Source: Torymus aiolomorphi (Eukaryota; Arthropoda; Insecta; Hymenoptera; Torymidae). Taken from it: a stretch of 64,000 nt of DNA. How positions within the stretch are numbered: position 1 is the stretch's first letter; every line of letters starts with the position of its first letter. Under the pieces are notes generated by a model that worked only from the letters and a program-made list of their open reading frames with translations, made no database searches and was not told the origin of the DNA. A program made the position numbers and the translations under genes. The stretch is taken from positions 10,795,101-10,859,100 of the forward strand of contig CM070877.1 in NCBI GenBank assembly GCA_036365515.1. Direction: 5' to 3'. Of this stretch, positions 46,301 through 61,300 are shown piece after piece.

Positions 46301-49300
46301 TTCGACTTCTTTAGATGTGCTTTCACCGTCTGCTGCTGTTTCAGCGTGATCTCATCACAGTTCATTTCCTGTAGTAATCTCAGAAAGTTCGGATCGCTCA
46401 TCATTCCTTTTGCACTCTTCCATGACACGTCTTTTAGTCCTCTTATTATCGCGACGCACTCGCACACAACTTGCACAGGTTCAGGTGGTGTCGCGAAAGA
46501 TCTAATCTCTGTGATGTCCGATTTGTCGAGCTCACTCAGTGCCTTTCTGGCGCTCTCGAGGGCAGGTTGAGCCTCCGCTAAGGCTGTCTTGGCCTCGGCT
46601 GATTCCTTGGCGATAATCTTATTGCGATCTTCGATTTCTTTGCGTTTCTCTACGCTTAGGGCTTTCTTCGCTACAGCAGTCTCTGTGCTTTCGCTGATTG
46701 TGGTTAGCAGACTCTCGCAGTTTAGGGTTTGTTCTTTGACTTTTAGCCGCTGGACGGCTAAGATAGCGTTGAGCTTGTCAAGGTTAGCCGAGGCGTCGGC
46801 TATTCGCGACAGACCACCTGACAATCGTGAACACTGGTTTTCGAAAATTACAAAATTTGTTGATTAAAAATAAAAATCACCAAGTTTAGTTTATTATAGA
46901 AAGAGAATAAGTCGTTGTACCTGAGCTTCTATGAACGTTCTTCTTTCCGATAATAAATTTACGTACGTCTCTAAAGCATCGAGGTAGTGCCTAGGTGTAA
47001 CGTAATTCGGACGACGCAGTTTTGTAAGGAAATCACTCGTGTAACGACCGACTGTCATGTGAGCGTGAACTGCATGCCGAACAACTGCATCTCGATGAAT
47101 TTCCGGGATGTGAATAATCTAAAAATATTTATCAATCAATTTTTAATTACTTCTTTATACTTGCTACATACATCTCTTAAAGTGACGTTAGCGACAGCAA
47201 AAAGTGCCTGTTCTGGCCACGGGAAGATCCAATCTATTGTTGTACAGTTGACTAGGCCTGGATAACTTCTGCAACGTCCGCGTAAAATATCGCCAGAGGG
47301 ACTCATTGACAGAGCAATACGCAGATTTTCTGTACTTCGCTTTACGAAGAACGCCCATACATTTTCTCTATATTACAATATAATTCATGATATGAATCTC
47401 CAATTAAGTGATATTTATTGGAACTTTTAATAATTGAAATGTAAACTTACTTTGTTATACCGTAATTAGCGTCTTTAGCAGCACTCCTACACGATCCTAC
47501 AATTCCGTCTTTCTCTTCATCTGTAAATAGAGCTGATACAACACCACTAGTCAGCAAATTGTTCACAATCTCTAAAAAGCTTTCATCTAGCACTTGTTCA
47601 TCGGAAAACAAGAATACTGTCTTTTGGTTCTCAACACCAACCATCACCAAAAGTTTCTGAAAAATATATATGAAAAATTCAAATATTAAAAAAAAAAATG
47701 ATGCTGTATAAAAATATTGTAAAACAATGTCACTCACTTTAATGTCTTCCCGAAAAGCAATTTCATCGTATCCTCGACTTGGCGCAATTTCAAAAAGTTC
47801 ACAATCAGCGGCAAAGGAAGCTAATCGGATTGTCGAACGTCGACCGCTGCCACCTACACCGACTACAAGTGCATGACCGCGTTGCATACGTAACGTACGA
47901 TGAACACGTGTTAGATGCTCCAATGCATCATTGAACAATACCATATTGAGTCTACCGCGTCTCTCGTTATGCTCCTCTAAAATCTAAATATAATAAGAGT
48001 TAAGTAACGAGTAAACGTTTCCTATTCGAGTATTATTCGTTGTGTTTACCTCCATAAAGAGATTAAAAACAGCTTCGTAGTCAAGCAAGTCCTCGTAAAG
48101 GCGCACCTCGTCTTCACTGCAAGCGTTTCTAAAGTCTCCGAAGAGCAAAGGATTTCGAAGACTGTAAGAGACTAAGTCTTTATCGAGCTCCCATGTTTGT
48201 TTGATCCTCTCTTCAATGTGAGCTTGTACGATATCTTGATCCTTAACAAAAGTCGTCGTAAACCAGTTAATAAACTTATTTAGAATATTTTATTTTATGT
48301 AAATTATAATCACACATACAGCTTTACAAATAAGCCGATCGCAAAAGACTCGAGTGAACTCGTTTCTCCAAAGTCTGACAAATTGTTGAGCTAGCTTAAA
48401 ATGACTCGGATCGCTTTGTAATAAACCGGCAGTTAATCTTGATAAATCACGCATGTTAAAGATGTAGTGGAACTTGGAAGGCGTTGGTGGTAACTCAGTA
48501 ATGATAAGCTGACCAACAAAACATTTAATTTAATTTTAAGAATGCAATTATTTCTTGAAAACGTGTTTTTACTTAGATATACCTTATAAAGTTCTAAAGT
48601 AATTGTAATTAAATTATCAGCGAGTGCTTTAATGGGATCTTCAAAAATGTCCAAGTGTCCTGATAAAATACTTCTGTAGATATAATGAAGAGTATCATCA
48701 GCTGGGAAAGTAACATTATAAACAGAGAACATGGAAATAAAACGTGGATCCACATCATGTCTGCCTCCACCAGATTTTCCCATTGCACCTATGAAACCTA
48801 AAGAAATAATTAAATATGTTTCTAATCCGACATTGTTTTATTCAATTGGTAGATTTTATTCATACTTATGTCTTTGATTTTTTTCCAACTCAGATCCTTT
48901 CCGCGATCGTAGAAGCCACCTCTTTCGACCAACAACTTCAACAACGCAATCGGCTGCTGAGTACCGTATGTGTCCACCATCGGCATGTTCATGTCATCGA
49001 TGAAGACGATCAAACGCTTACCTGGAGGTGGACCGTATACATCTTTTGTTCTTTTTTCTACGAGCGATTCAATGTTTCGTTGAACATCCAGAGATGTCGT
49101 TCTCGATGAAAAGTTTATCGGTAAGTTGTTCTAAAATAATATAGTCTACTAGCACGGCGTTTAAATACAATAATTTTATAATTCAAAACTAATACTTCGG
49201 TATACTCACAAACTTTTCCGAATCTAGATGTCTCAAAAAGTCCAAAATAATAGCAGTTTTAGACGTGCCAGTATCTCCAACCAGCACTAGTGGCTTCTTC

Positions 49301-52300
49301 ATTTTATTCATCAGCTGTACATACCAGCTCGCTCTCACAGTATCCATTGTCGGTACCAAAATCTCTCCAAAACTCTTGCCTCTTTCGTGTGCATACTTTA
49401 GTATCTTCACTCGCCAGGGTACCCAGATCTGTTTATCTACATCCAGAAGATATTCGTATAACGTCGAATACTGTGTGGGAATCTGACGGGTGGTCGCTGG
49501 TTTCTCTACCGAACCGTCGACGAGCATCAGTCCTGACGTCTTCTTCATGAACTCATCGAATTCTTTGCGACACTCAGAGATGATAGCGGCACCAAGAGAA
49601 CAGTAGCAGGCTTGAATGTAAACTGCTTCGAGGAGCTCATCGCGCATCACTAGCTTTTCTTTGAACAAAACTTCCTCTTCATCCGAGAGAGTTTGCCCCT
49701 CTCCCAAGATGAATTCATCTGTCGTTGGTTTGGGATAAAGCACATCGATTGTGATACAAAGTTGGGTTACCTAATTTACAAAAAAAAATATAAAATTTTT
49801 AAATATATTTGCAGTTTTTAAAAAATATTTAAATTGAGATCATTACCATATTGAGGCCTGTTTGCGGGACGATCAACTTCAAAGGAGCTACTTGTTGCAG
49901 ACCTAACATACCGTCTATAATGAACATTATCCCACTGTGAACGTATTTATCGCACAAAGATCGAAAAACATTTTGCTCCGATTTACATCGATTATTTATC
50001 CACTTATCCATGTAAGGTTGATATTCCAAATTTTTCGGATCAACGTAAACCATTCCTGCTCTAGAGACCGTCGCTGGTGAAGCATATTGCAAATCCCCAA
50101 CCTTAAATAGCAATATAGACGTAGTAATTTAGTTTTTTCATGTTATTAATTTACGGTTAAAATATTTGTACCTCAAACAATAGATTACAATGGTCTTGCA
50201 ATTTTATTCGTTCTTGGTTAGCTAGTGTGAGTAACTTGTTATCATCCATTACAGAGTTCATATTTTCAATCCAAAGCGCGTCAACATCTCCGTCGAATAA
50301 AATGTATTTTCTTTCATCTTTTTCAGAATCTAAAGGTTTGTTGACCTCACGAAAAATGTTGCTTAATAACCCATCAGTCCAATCTCTTGTTGCATGATCA
50401 AGTACTCCATAAAGTTCAATCACAGTACAGGCTTTTGGATTCATAACATATAATTTGGAAGGTTTGCCTAGCAAAGTTTGAGCATCGCAAAGGGCTTGAA
50501 TCACTACGGTTTTTCCACCACCCGTTGGACCTACGACCATCGTAGAATGTCTTGTCATCATGACTTCATATAGTTGTACTACTTTGTCTACCTGTAAATT
50601 TATATAACTAAAATATCTTTATTTTGCAGGATAAAACATGTAATTTACCTGTTCAGGAATAACAATATAACCTTTGTCTCTAAGTGCTTTCTCAACAGCA
50701 TCATTAAAATCTGGGTATCTAACTCTGGGACAATCTAGTCCCGGAAATAGATCTTTGATTAAGCCCAAGAATAATGGTACGTCTTCAAAAATAAATTTTG
50801 GCAAATTCATGTCTCTCAAAGCTCGCATCAATACAACGTTTTCTGGAAGATTTCCGGAAGTTCTTTTTAGCTGTCCCGCCATATTCAACACAGACTTCAA
50901 AGCACGAAGACCAAAATCATAATGTGTCTGTTTGCTGAGCTGTTCACGAGCTAAATTGTATAAAACAGTCATTTTCTTGGCAAGAACTTTAGCGGTAAGA
51001 AACCCCGCACTAAAAAGCTTTATTTGACAGATAAGCTCGTTATCCGGTACGATACAGACGACTGGGCGGAAGAGAGCTTTAACAGATTCAGGAAGCTCTG
51101 TACGACCTGCATAACCAGGATTCATTGTAATGAAGATGCCAACTTTAGAATCTAATGCAATATCTTGATCTTCAAACTGTTACAAATTGAAAATACGTTT
51201 TACTTGTTTCGAAAAAATTTTCAGTTAAACGATAATGCCAAATTTACCATAAATCGAGTAGCTTTGTTCTGTAAAGCTGATCTGATTGTCTGTAGCTGGG
51301 TAGAAATTACAGATAGTACAGAAACATCGATACGATTGAACTCGTCGAAACATCCCCAAGCACCACATTGTGCCAAGCCTCCAAGAGTTTTACCGATAGC
51401 AACGTAGTCCATACCTTCACCGCAATTGGTAACGACACAGAGTAAACCTAAAGCTTTTGCCAGATCTTTTGTTGTTTCTGTTTTTCCCGTACCAGCGGGT
51501 CCTAGAAAAAGTAAGCAATTGTATTATACTGATATTATTTATCAAAATTTAATGTAGAATATTAATTCACCTGCAGGGGCACCTCCAAGATGCATAGACA
51601 GAGCTTGCGTGATTGTCAAATAAATTCTATCAGTCAATGGAGTAACGACTAATCTTCCATTTAATCCCATATATTCATATCCATATTCAAAAGAACCAGT
51701 GCATTGATTCATCCACATGTTATCTAAATCATGCACCCAATAAAATCTAAAATACAGATAATTGTATTTTTTCAGTAATTATTTACACCAAAAACTAAAA
51801 GTATGTACACCCATTCTTGAGAGATTCTTGCCGAACGTGCCTCCTCAGTTTCAAAATCCTGGAATCCCGTTGGCCGATTTCAATTGAAGGTTAATGGTTA
51901 CATTCGAATTGAAACTGAGCAGGCGCATTCGGCAAGAATCCATCAAAGATCGGTGTACCTTAGCTGACTTTCCCATTCAAATTCTATAGCATCCATAATG
52001 CTATCTCTAACGAATCCTTCAATGATATCACGGGTATGAACATCAATTGTCAATACGGTGTCGAGCTTCATTCTGTCGTTATTGGAAAGAGATTCTCCTC
52101 CCATCAATGTAACAACTTCATCCAATTGTCGATTGAGCTGTAGTAAATACTAAAAATAAGCTCAATTAATATCGATAATGTATCATTGCATTGAAAAAAA
52201 TTGTCTAATGTATACTTCTTTCATAGACCGTTTATTTCCTTGCGCTATTTTCTTGAATACATTCTCAACCTCTGCCGTCCACCAGACCTGATTCGCAGCT

Positions 52301-55300
52301 AAGATCATCATTCCTTGAAACTCAAGCATCCACTCAGTTCTCGATTTTCTTACCTAAATTAATTCGAAGTAAAAATGCAGCTCTAACCTATTACGACGAA
52401 ATTACAAAAAGCCAAACTAATGACCTACATCACCGTAATCAAATATGGCCTTCTTAGTAAGATACCGATTGGATCGTCGCATCTCATCCAAGGCCAACAC
52501 GAGCCACTCCTCAATAGGACCGTCGGCGATCACCGTCGACCTGAACTCCATAACTTCACCCTCGGTGGAAATGAGCGCACTCGCTACAATTCGATCTAGG
52601 TTATCCGGACCCAGTCTGAATTTTGCCAAGTTATCGAACATCTTGCCCACGTGCTCCTGGATGACCGTGGGCTCAGAACTGCCCAAAATGCCAAGCAGCT
52701 CATCGTCACTGATGAAGGAGAAACGTGGAAATATAGCACGTTTGCTTTTTAAGTATTCACTTAAGGACTTTTGGCATCTTTCCAAGGCCATTATGAGCGC
52801 GTCGAGATCTTCAAGTCGGCCTGCGTGGGTCAAATGGTTAAAAAATTTAATCAATGTCTATTTAACGAATCACCCGAGTAGATTTTTAACGTACTTGGCA
52901 CTGAGCAACATTCCAAAACATTAGGCCTCTTAGCTGTTTCGGCCATGATTTTTCTGAATGTTTTATCAACATCATCGAATCTTTTAGCTTCGTCGGGTAG
53001 CTGCGCCCTGATGTCACCACCAACAAAGATACCCTCAAGATACATCCAGCGCCTCTGAAGCTCCAGCCAAGCCTCGACCACATCGGCAATCATACGCATG
53101 GCTTTCTCCCACTTTTGTACAACGCCAAGGAAGGGACCAACAAACTGAGAAGCTGCCATGCTTTGCAGGTTCAGTGCGTTGTCCTCTAGTATCTAATTTG
53201 ATAGTTTTTTTTTAATGACTCGCTCAGAGTATAATCGTGGAGTTCTATGAAATACCTGATTCAGTTCGTCAACGCTACCGAGCACGAATCCACGATCTTC
53301 GCCCGCTTTTGAATGTCGCAAGAGCTGGAATTCCATGTCAGACCAAATCTGAGAGACTTCCTGAACGCCTTTCTCGATCGATAATTCGCGACTGGCATTG
53401 TTGACTATCGCCTCGGCGATATCCTGGTACCGTGCTAGGTCCATTGCGAACATGTGCTCAAGAGTGAACCTAAAATCAGTAGGCAATTAAATTTATTTCT
53501 CTTGATTCGTAGTGAAAAATGTAGTAGAAGTAACTACAGAATTACGTATCATGGAAATCCGTACTATGCATTTATAAAAAAAAAAGGAAATCTATACAAT
53601 AAACTGACATGCACACTATTTAATGATTCAAATCTTACCCCTCCATTGTCTGGTGATTTTTTGTTTACACCGTATTATTGTGAAATAGAATTTATTTTAT
53701 ATTCTGACTAGAATAATAATATGTTTTGTAAGTTTTGTTTTCATTTAAGTAAGAGAATCTTTACTTTAATAAACTACTAGCTGTAAAATAGAAAATGTAG
53801 TCCTATTAATAAATAAATATTGGTAGAATTAGCAATTGTAATGATGAATAAACTTTTTATCAAATGGCTACTAGTCAATAAATTTGCTTATTGACCACTA
53901 GCCATAAGAATATTAAATATGGTTTGATTTTATCGCAAATTCACTTAGTATATCTAGAATACTTGCGTAATTCACAACAATATTTAGATAACCTAGATGA
54001 ATCTCCACTAAATAAGAGCACGCTTAAGGTATTCCTTCAACTGCAAGTCTATTCTAAATTGTTATTTGCAAAGTTTTTAAACATATCCACATTATCACTT
54101 AACATCACATCACTGTAAAGTCACAATCATCCATCACACAGCACAGTACTTCAACTAATCAGCCTCTTTAGTCTTATTTCTTTTCTCCGAACCTGTCGGC
54201 CGCCATATCGAAGTACTTCCCCGTTTTCTCCATCAGCTCCTTCCAATGTCTTTCTCTCATCGCCTCATTCTTGAGCTCGACGAACAGCGGCACCGAATTT
54301 TTGAAGCTCTTCATATTGGCATCGACGGCCCGACCTACAGCCATGTTCCTCATGGCCTTTGGTAACTTGCGAAACTCTTTTATAAATCCATCCATGCCGT
54401 CGATCAGCTGCTGGGGGTTCAGGTCGGCCCACAAAGTCTTCGCCCAGCCGTCCCGAGCTGTCTTCTGTGCTTTATAGAGTGCGAACAACGCGCGCATCGC
54501 TTCGTAATCACGTTGCACAGTATTGAAGCCTGTATAATCTGCAGGTGGTAGGTCAAAGAGGATCTCCGCATTCGTTAGATCATGAAGTTTCTCTTCTAGC
54601 TCTGATATTTGCGCACCGTATTCCTGTCAATAGAATTATTCGTAAGCCATTGGATTACATATTTTTCATTGATCTATAAACTTACATCCATTTTTGCCAT
54701 TCCACTATCTAAATCATCACCACAGCTGCCCGGTCCCTCTTCGTGAAATTTCTGAATAAAAGCAGTAACAACACGATCAAAGTCCTCAATCTCTCGCTTG
54801 GTCATGTCGCAGAACTGGTCTTTCGTACTCTCCAGGCTATTATATCTATACAAAGCGCCAAGATATAGTGACTCCCAGTCCTTCTGCAGCTTATGAGATA
54901 CTTCCTCATCGGCTTCCGGATAGTCGACCTTGTGAGCTCGAAGAATTCTATAGGTTTCCTAGAAAAAGTCTAACTCATCAACATCCAAATCTAATTTATT
55001 TTTACATTAATGACTCTCTCAACGCACTTGGTACTGTAGGTAACGGACTTCAGCCTGGATAGCCATGCGTTTGACATCGTTGATGCATTGCATAACGAGC
55101 TTGAAGCGCTCGAGACCGCTGATCACCAGCTCCACCTCGCCTCTGTACTTCTCGATCATGGCCGTCATGTCCGTCATCGCATTCGTCGTTTGTTCGAGCA
55201 AGAAGTTGCCTAGCGCCTGTTTCCATTCTCTCGCGTGCTCTCTTATGCCGTTCAGAAGAGGCTGTAGATTTATTCTTCATATTTTGAAAAGCGGTGTATT

Positions 55301-58300
55301 TTTAAGCGAGCCGGATAAGGTATTTAAAACAATTGTTTGAGAGAAGGCATATATACCTGATGCTAGAAACGTCGTAATAATCTGTCATTTCGTCGATCTC
55401 CTCGATAATAGAGTCGTAAAACCCGAATTTTTCGTCATACTGCTGTAGAGTAGGATTAGAGGTTGCAAATTTTTCACACATTAGTATTTTATCGCTCGAC
55501 CACAAATTGCTATACTGCTTCCATTTGTATAAATAACGCCAGCAATCGTGAGCCAGTCGGTGCGACATATCTTGCACGGAGTAGATTAGGTCATTTATAA
55601 CCTGAAATATTGGCAGTATATAAAACTCCACTGACAATACACTTTTCAGGTTTCAGACATACCTGAATAGTCATAACGTCCTCAAAAAAGCTGAAAGTCA
55701 TGAAATCCGTTGCCGCCTCGGTCTTTATGGGCTTACATTCCAAGCACGTCCTGACCATCCATCTTGGAAAAACCTTCACCCGTTCCATGAGATCCTTGAC
55801 ATCGCGCATGATTATCGTGTAAATTTCATTAGCCGAAGGCTTCAGCACCACTTCTGAGGCAGATAGTGCAGCGTTTACTTGAAATATCGGTTTACTAGAC
55901 GTCAATAGGTTTTTCAGGTGTTCCAAGTTTCTTATGAAACATCTGCGAATCGAGATGAAATTTAAATGAACTATTACCAGCATTTAAGGAGGATCTTAGA
56001 ACTAATCGAAAACAATTTACGTAATAAAAGCAGTAAAAATCTTCTGCTCGTATCGTTCGTAGTACAGCAGCATTGCCGGACTTTTGCCAGTTGACGTACC
56101 CTCGACGAGACTTTCCAGCTTCACGAGCATCGGACTCGTTGACTGATAGCACTTGAGCATCGCACTGACGAGTTCGGTCCTTTTTGACTCGACTTCTACA
56201 AAAAACTCCTGAAAAATTTATCATCCCTCATCTTTCAAGATAACCAAAAATTACCCAAACGACGTCCAAAAAACAAACAATCTAGCAACCTTGCAGCTGC
56301 GCAGCTTATAGTCAGGCTCGTTCGGATCCTCCCTCTGTGCGAACAGATTGTATCGTCCCAATTCGTCGTCGATCTGCGTGTCCAGATGGCGCCTGATCTG
56401 ACTGACTTGCGTTACGATGGAGGCCAAGCTTTTCAGCAGTTTGCTGCACGCATCAGCGTAGTCGCCGATGCCAAGTGAGTACCAGTTGAGCCGCGTTACT
56501 CCGGGTTGGATGTGTTTTTCTACGTTTTCCAGGGTATGCTTCAACAGTAAGATCTGGAAAAATGTAAAAATTGCAAAGTCTCGAAACTTTTGTATGAAGA
56601 ATATTTTTAATCTGTAAAACTTTTGGTTAGTTACATCAGCGTCATCGAATTTTTCAATAATCTCGTTGTACTTGTTGATCATCTTTTCCACAGCTTCCGA
56701 GTCCGCGTGTAGCCTGTCTTTTTGAATGCTGATTTCCCGTATTATGGCCGGTAGCTCAAAACCCAAGTGCTCTAACAACTCGGCCTATTAACAAAAAAAA
56801 AGTATTTAAATATGCAAAAACCCTTATACAGACTCGGTATCTCTTCTTGACTCTGCTATCTTACCTCTCTAATGACATCGAACACTTTATTGTTGAAATT
56901 GACCGTCAGCTTTATCTGGTTCTCCAACAAAATGGCACCGCGCATGAGTTCTGTGTTCTTCAGAATCTGCTGTTGAAGTTTCTCCGTGCCGGTAGATGTC
57001 GAGGACGGTCTAGTCTTTAATTTCAGGGTCCGTCCGCTTCTGCTCGTCATGATGGTCTTGGCGGTCGCGATCGTTTTCAAACTCACATTTGGGGATATCT
57101 TAGCATCTGTACATTCCATAATCGTAGATTTATAAAACATTTATCGTGAAGATAGCTGCGTAAAATAACGGAAGTAATGAGGATCGGAAGTAAGGATAAT
57201 GAAGAAATACCGGAACTGAGTTTATTCGACATAAGGTAACTCATCCTCTCGTCGCCGCGGGAAGTCGTCAGGGGAGTTTCCGGCGTCGAGATATAATCAC
57301 CGCTTCCGATTTTCTTTAGCATGTTGACTTTAAGAATTTTTGACGTCGTACCGCGCGTTTCAGCTAATGAGTTTTCCGAAAAGACACATAATGGCCACGT
57401 TTAAAACTAAAGCAGGTATTATATAAAAACAACCAAAGATTCAAAAACAAAAATGAATTTCAATCGGTAATCATTACCAGTCTTTCTCTCCTGCGGCTGC
57501 AACGTCAGCACGTTGCGCTTCATCGTGTTCTGCATGATCGACTGGGCGTGCTGGATGTACTCGGTGAACTTGGACTCCTCGTAAGTGCGCATGTGGTTGG
57601 CTAAGGTGACATACTCCGCAAAAGCGAATTCACGCAGTTCGCTGTTCTGCAGTTCCTCGACGTCCTGGAATAGTAGGACTGGCTGTTTTAGACGGTGGAA
57701 GAGCTGACGTTCCCAGTAGATAGCACCGGCAATTGGCGGGTGGTAGCGCAAAAGTGGCGGGTTGCGTTTATCTGGAGAATAGTAGATGAACATTTTAGAA
57801 ATGGTTTGAATAATGTAAAATTATTTCTAAATGTTAATAATAATATTGTAAGTTGATTCTCTCTGTGGATTTCTCCTGAAAGTGATCAATAACAGTGAAG
57901 TTGTTAATCAAAATTGTCGACAGAGAAAATTACGTTTGAAATCAGTGAGAAAGCTAGAAATTAAAATCTAGATTTACATGGTTTAAAAAGTCACATTCTT
58001 TTTTCCCGTGCATGATTCGCTTAAAAAGAAAACGAAAATATAACTAGAGAAACAGAAATTTTATTTGCTTTTTGTAAAATTAAAAACGTTGTTTCCTTCT
58101 AAAGTTATGTTAGTTCAATTTTGAACGAGCAAAATACATCAAAAAACAACAAAAACAGCGAAAATTCGTAAATCCATATCTAACTAACAATAATCACTAA
58201 CAACTACTAGTGAAACAAAAAAAAAAACATTTTTAATTTTCAATTTTATTTTCTCGTATTTTAAACTTAATCTACGGTACGAATTTTCCTAATTGTAAAT

Positions 58301-61300
58301 AATCCCCAAATAGTCAGAATGTTGAAAAAAAAAACAAAGTTTGCTTTATCTATTATGCGGACCTCTAGGTCAAAAGACAAAATTGTGTTTTTTTTCTTCA
58401 CTTTATAAAAAATCGAAATGTGGATTTTTCACCTATAATCAGGTTTCGATAAATTAAATTTTGCGTGTGCTTCCGTTCAAGCACCAATCTCCACTCACTC
58501 CTATTAAAAATCCCCTCGACCTCGTCGATCTCCTTGCTGAACTGCTTCATGATCACGTCAAACTTCATCGCCAGTCTGTCCTGCACCGCCTGCCTGGTCT
58601 TCATGCTCCTGAACTTCATGAGCATCGCCAGCGCGTCTTCCGCCCTTATCAGCGCCTTGAAGCACTCGTCGATAAACTGCTTCGCCTCGTCCTCGAGCCG
58701 CTCGACCTCGCCGCGGAACCACGAGGTCGTCGCCTCCCAGCTCTCGCGATTGAACTCGTTGAACGCGTCGTTATCAGCGGCGCGCACTGGACCCAGCAGC
58801 TGGCCCACCCGCTCGACGATGCTGTCGATGCGCGCCGGATCGTTCATGATCGATTTTAACTCCTCGCCGAAGATGTTGTAGAAGTCGCGCAGAACGCCCG
58901 CGATCTCGTGCAGGTCGGCGCTGACCTGGGAGAGAGGATCTTTTTGTGGTGAAGAAGTTTAATTAATAAATTAAAAACGTATAATATGGAAACTTTAAGT
59001 CATAACATCATCCTTTTAGATCTGTATAACTACAGTGATACATCCTTTTATAGAATTTATAATACTACTTTCCTATTAGTTCATGACAATAAAACTTTTT
59101 TATTAACGCAATGTGTATAAAAATAAGAAATGAAAAGCTTAATATAAAAAGAAAAAAAAATTAGAAACATTTGTTACCGAAGCAAGGTAATCCGTATCTT
59201 TGAAAAGCCTACGCTGATCGAACTCCCAACGTGCGCCTTTACCAGACTGCTCGATACTTTTACGAGTATCGAGGTACGAACTTTTCCACAGTCTCAGCAT
59301 CTGATGCGCCAACTCTGTCTTTTCCAAGACCGTTTCTAACGGCTCACTGTACAACATTTTTCACAACGAGTAAATATTTTTCATTTAATTTCACTTTATT
59401 CTAGTCTTTCAGACACTTACTCGAACAGCTTTTTAATAGCCAAGTTTTTCATAACATTCTGCCGCAGCTGCCAGGATATCCGTTCGAGCAAGGATACCAT
59501 TCGTTCCTCGGTCGAGTAATATTTGGACAGAACCCAGATCAATCGCAAATGTTCGTACAGCGACGGGATCGCTTTCAGAATAGCATCGAACGAGTCGCTC
59601 TCCGCCACTATCTAAACATCAATTTTTTTTTCAATTAAAAAGCATCTACCATTCAAACGTCACTTATATATTCCAAATAAAAGGGCATTTCCACGTACCT
59701 TGAAGTACCTAATGACCGTCGACAGGAACTTGTTGTTCTCCTTCGCCTCGGAGTACGTCCCGTTCACCTCTTTGGCAAAGTAATCGAAGCCCGCGCCGAT
59801 CGCCGAGTGCCCGAGGTTCAGTATACCCAGGACCCGGTTGATCAGGGGCGAGCGGAGCTGCTCCACGAGCAGCGACAACCCGGACTCCCGCTCGTGCCAG
59901 TACGCGTACTCGGCGAGCGGGCCCTTACCCTGCGGCGACTTGTTAGCGTGCGACTCGAGCACCTGGACGATTTTGGGATAGTGATGAATGTGTTTTTCTT
60001 TTTTAGATTTATGAGACAGATCAGAAAATTTACGAGAAATAGGTGGATGGCGTTGCTGAATTATTTTCTAGGGTAAAAAAAAAAGGAAAAGAAAAGAAAA
60101 TTATAAAAAACAATGTTTATACTTTCATCTTTGAACTCCCGAACTATAATCTCAGAAAATGTCTCGTTCATTTGGCAAACCCTTCTCAAAGAATTAATGA
60201 ACTTTGGTAATATATAAGTCAGGGAAAACTCTTGTGCAGGCGGTTAAGATGTGAATTTATGTAATTAGTAATCACCCTCTTGATATGTTTCTCCCAGGAC
60301 AAGACGATTTCCTCGAGGTACTCGATAAGCTTTTTGTTCTTAGCGAGCTCGGTGTTGGGAATATTCGGGTCGATGTTCTCGAAGATTTCAGGAATAGTCA
60401 ATAGAGTATCTCCTTCCACATGATCCAAAGTCCTAGAAGTTACATTTTCTTTATTTGGATCTATCAGACGGTTCTTCTTCTTAGAATTGTTTACATTACC
60501 ATTCTACGGATTCGATGAGTTTGTTCAGATATTCCAAAAATTCAGCCTTGCTCGGTTCGATCGCTTTGTCCGGCCTCATTTCCGACACTTTTCTCGATGA
60601 TTTTGGCCGGAACGAGCCCGAGCCCTCGCGCGAACTTTTTACGGATATCGAGTGATCCTCGTCACTTTTCTTCCTCTGAAGAAGTAACGACACTCGGCGC
60701 AAATTCGACGGCGGCATGAAGGTTGTACCCTTAAAAGAAATCGTAAATTTAGTATCACGAAGTCAACAAGAATGAATCATCCACATTTTTTTTAATAACC
60801 ATTCCAACCCAAAATTTATGAAAAAATAACCCTGGTACATGAAGAAAATTTTGGATCAGGAAAATTATTTTTAAAAAATTACCACTACCTTTACATACAT
60901 ATAAAATAAAACACCAAATCCTATTTTTACAAATTAAACAAGCATCAAAACTCCAATCAACTCCCGTCACCTGCGACTTGGACAGATCATTGAGCATCTC
61001 GGCGGCCCTCTCGATTCCGGGTGCCTCGACCATCGAGGTCAGCGCGTCCCTCGTCGCCATGTCCTGGGCCGCCTCCGGACCCCGGAACTGCGTCTCCGCG
61101 AGCGGCAGGAACACGCGTTTCAGTACCTCCTCCATCGCCGTCAAGTACTGTCCCTGCAGAGAGCCACAGATGAGGTACCGCGGCATCGCCGCCCAGCATT
61201 CCGCGTGCGTGTTGTGGATTGGCACCAGGGCGTCGTCCGTGCGCAGGAAGTAGACCAGACGCTGGGACTCGAGGCTGGTATCCCTGCCGTTGATCTCGCC

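Noticed and set aside
59963..60075. Longer version of dynein exon 10 starting at about 60070 (KIIQQRHPP..)
   Set aside because: It is in frame and has a fair acceptor, but the shorter start (VLESHANK) directly continues the conserved W-x-x-x-I..VLE pattern; kept only as an alternative.
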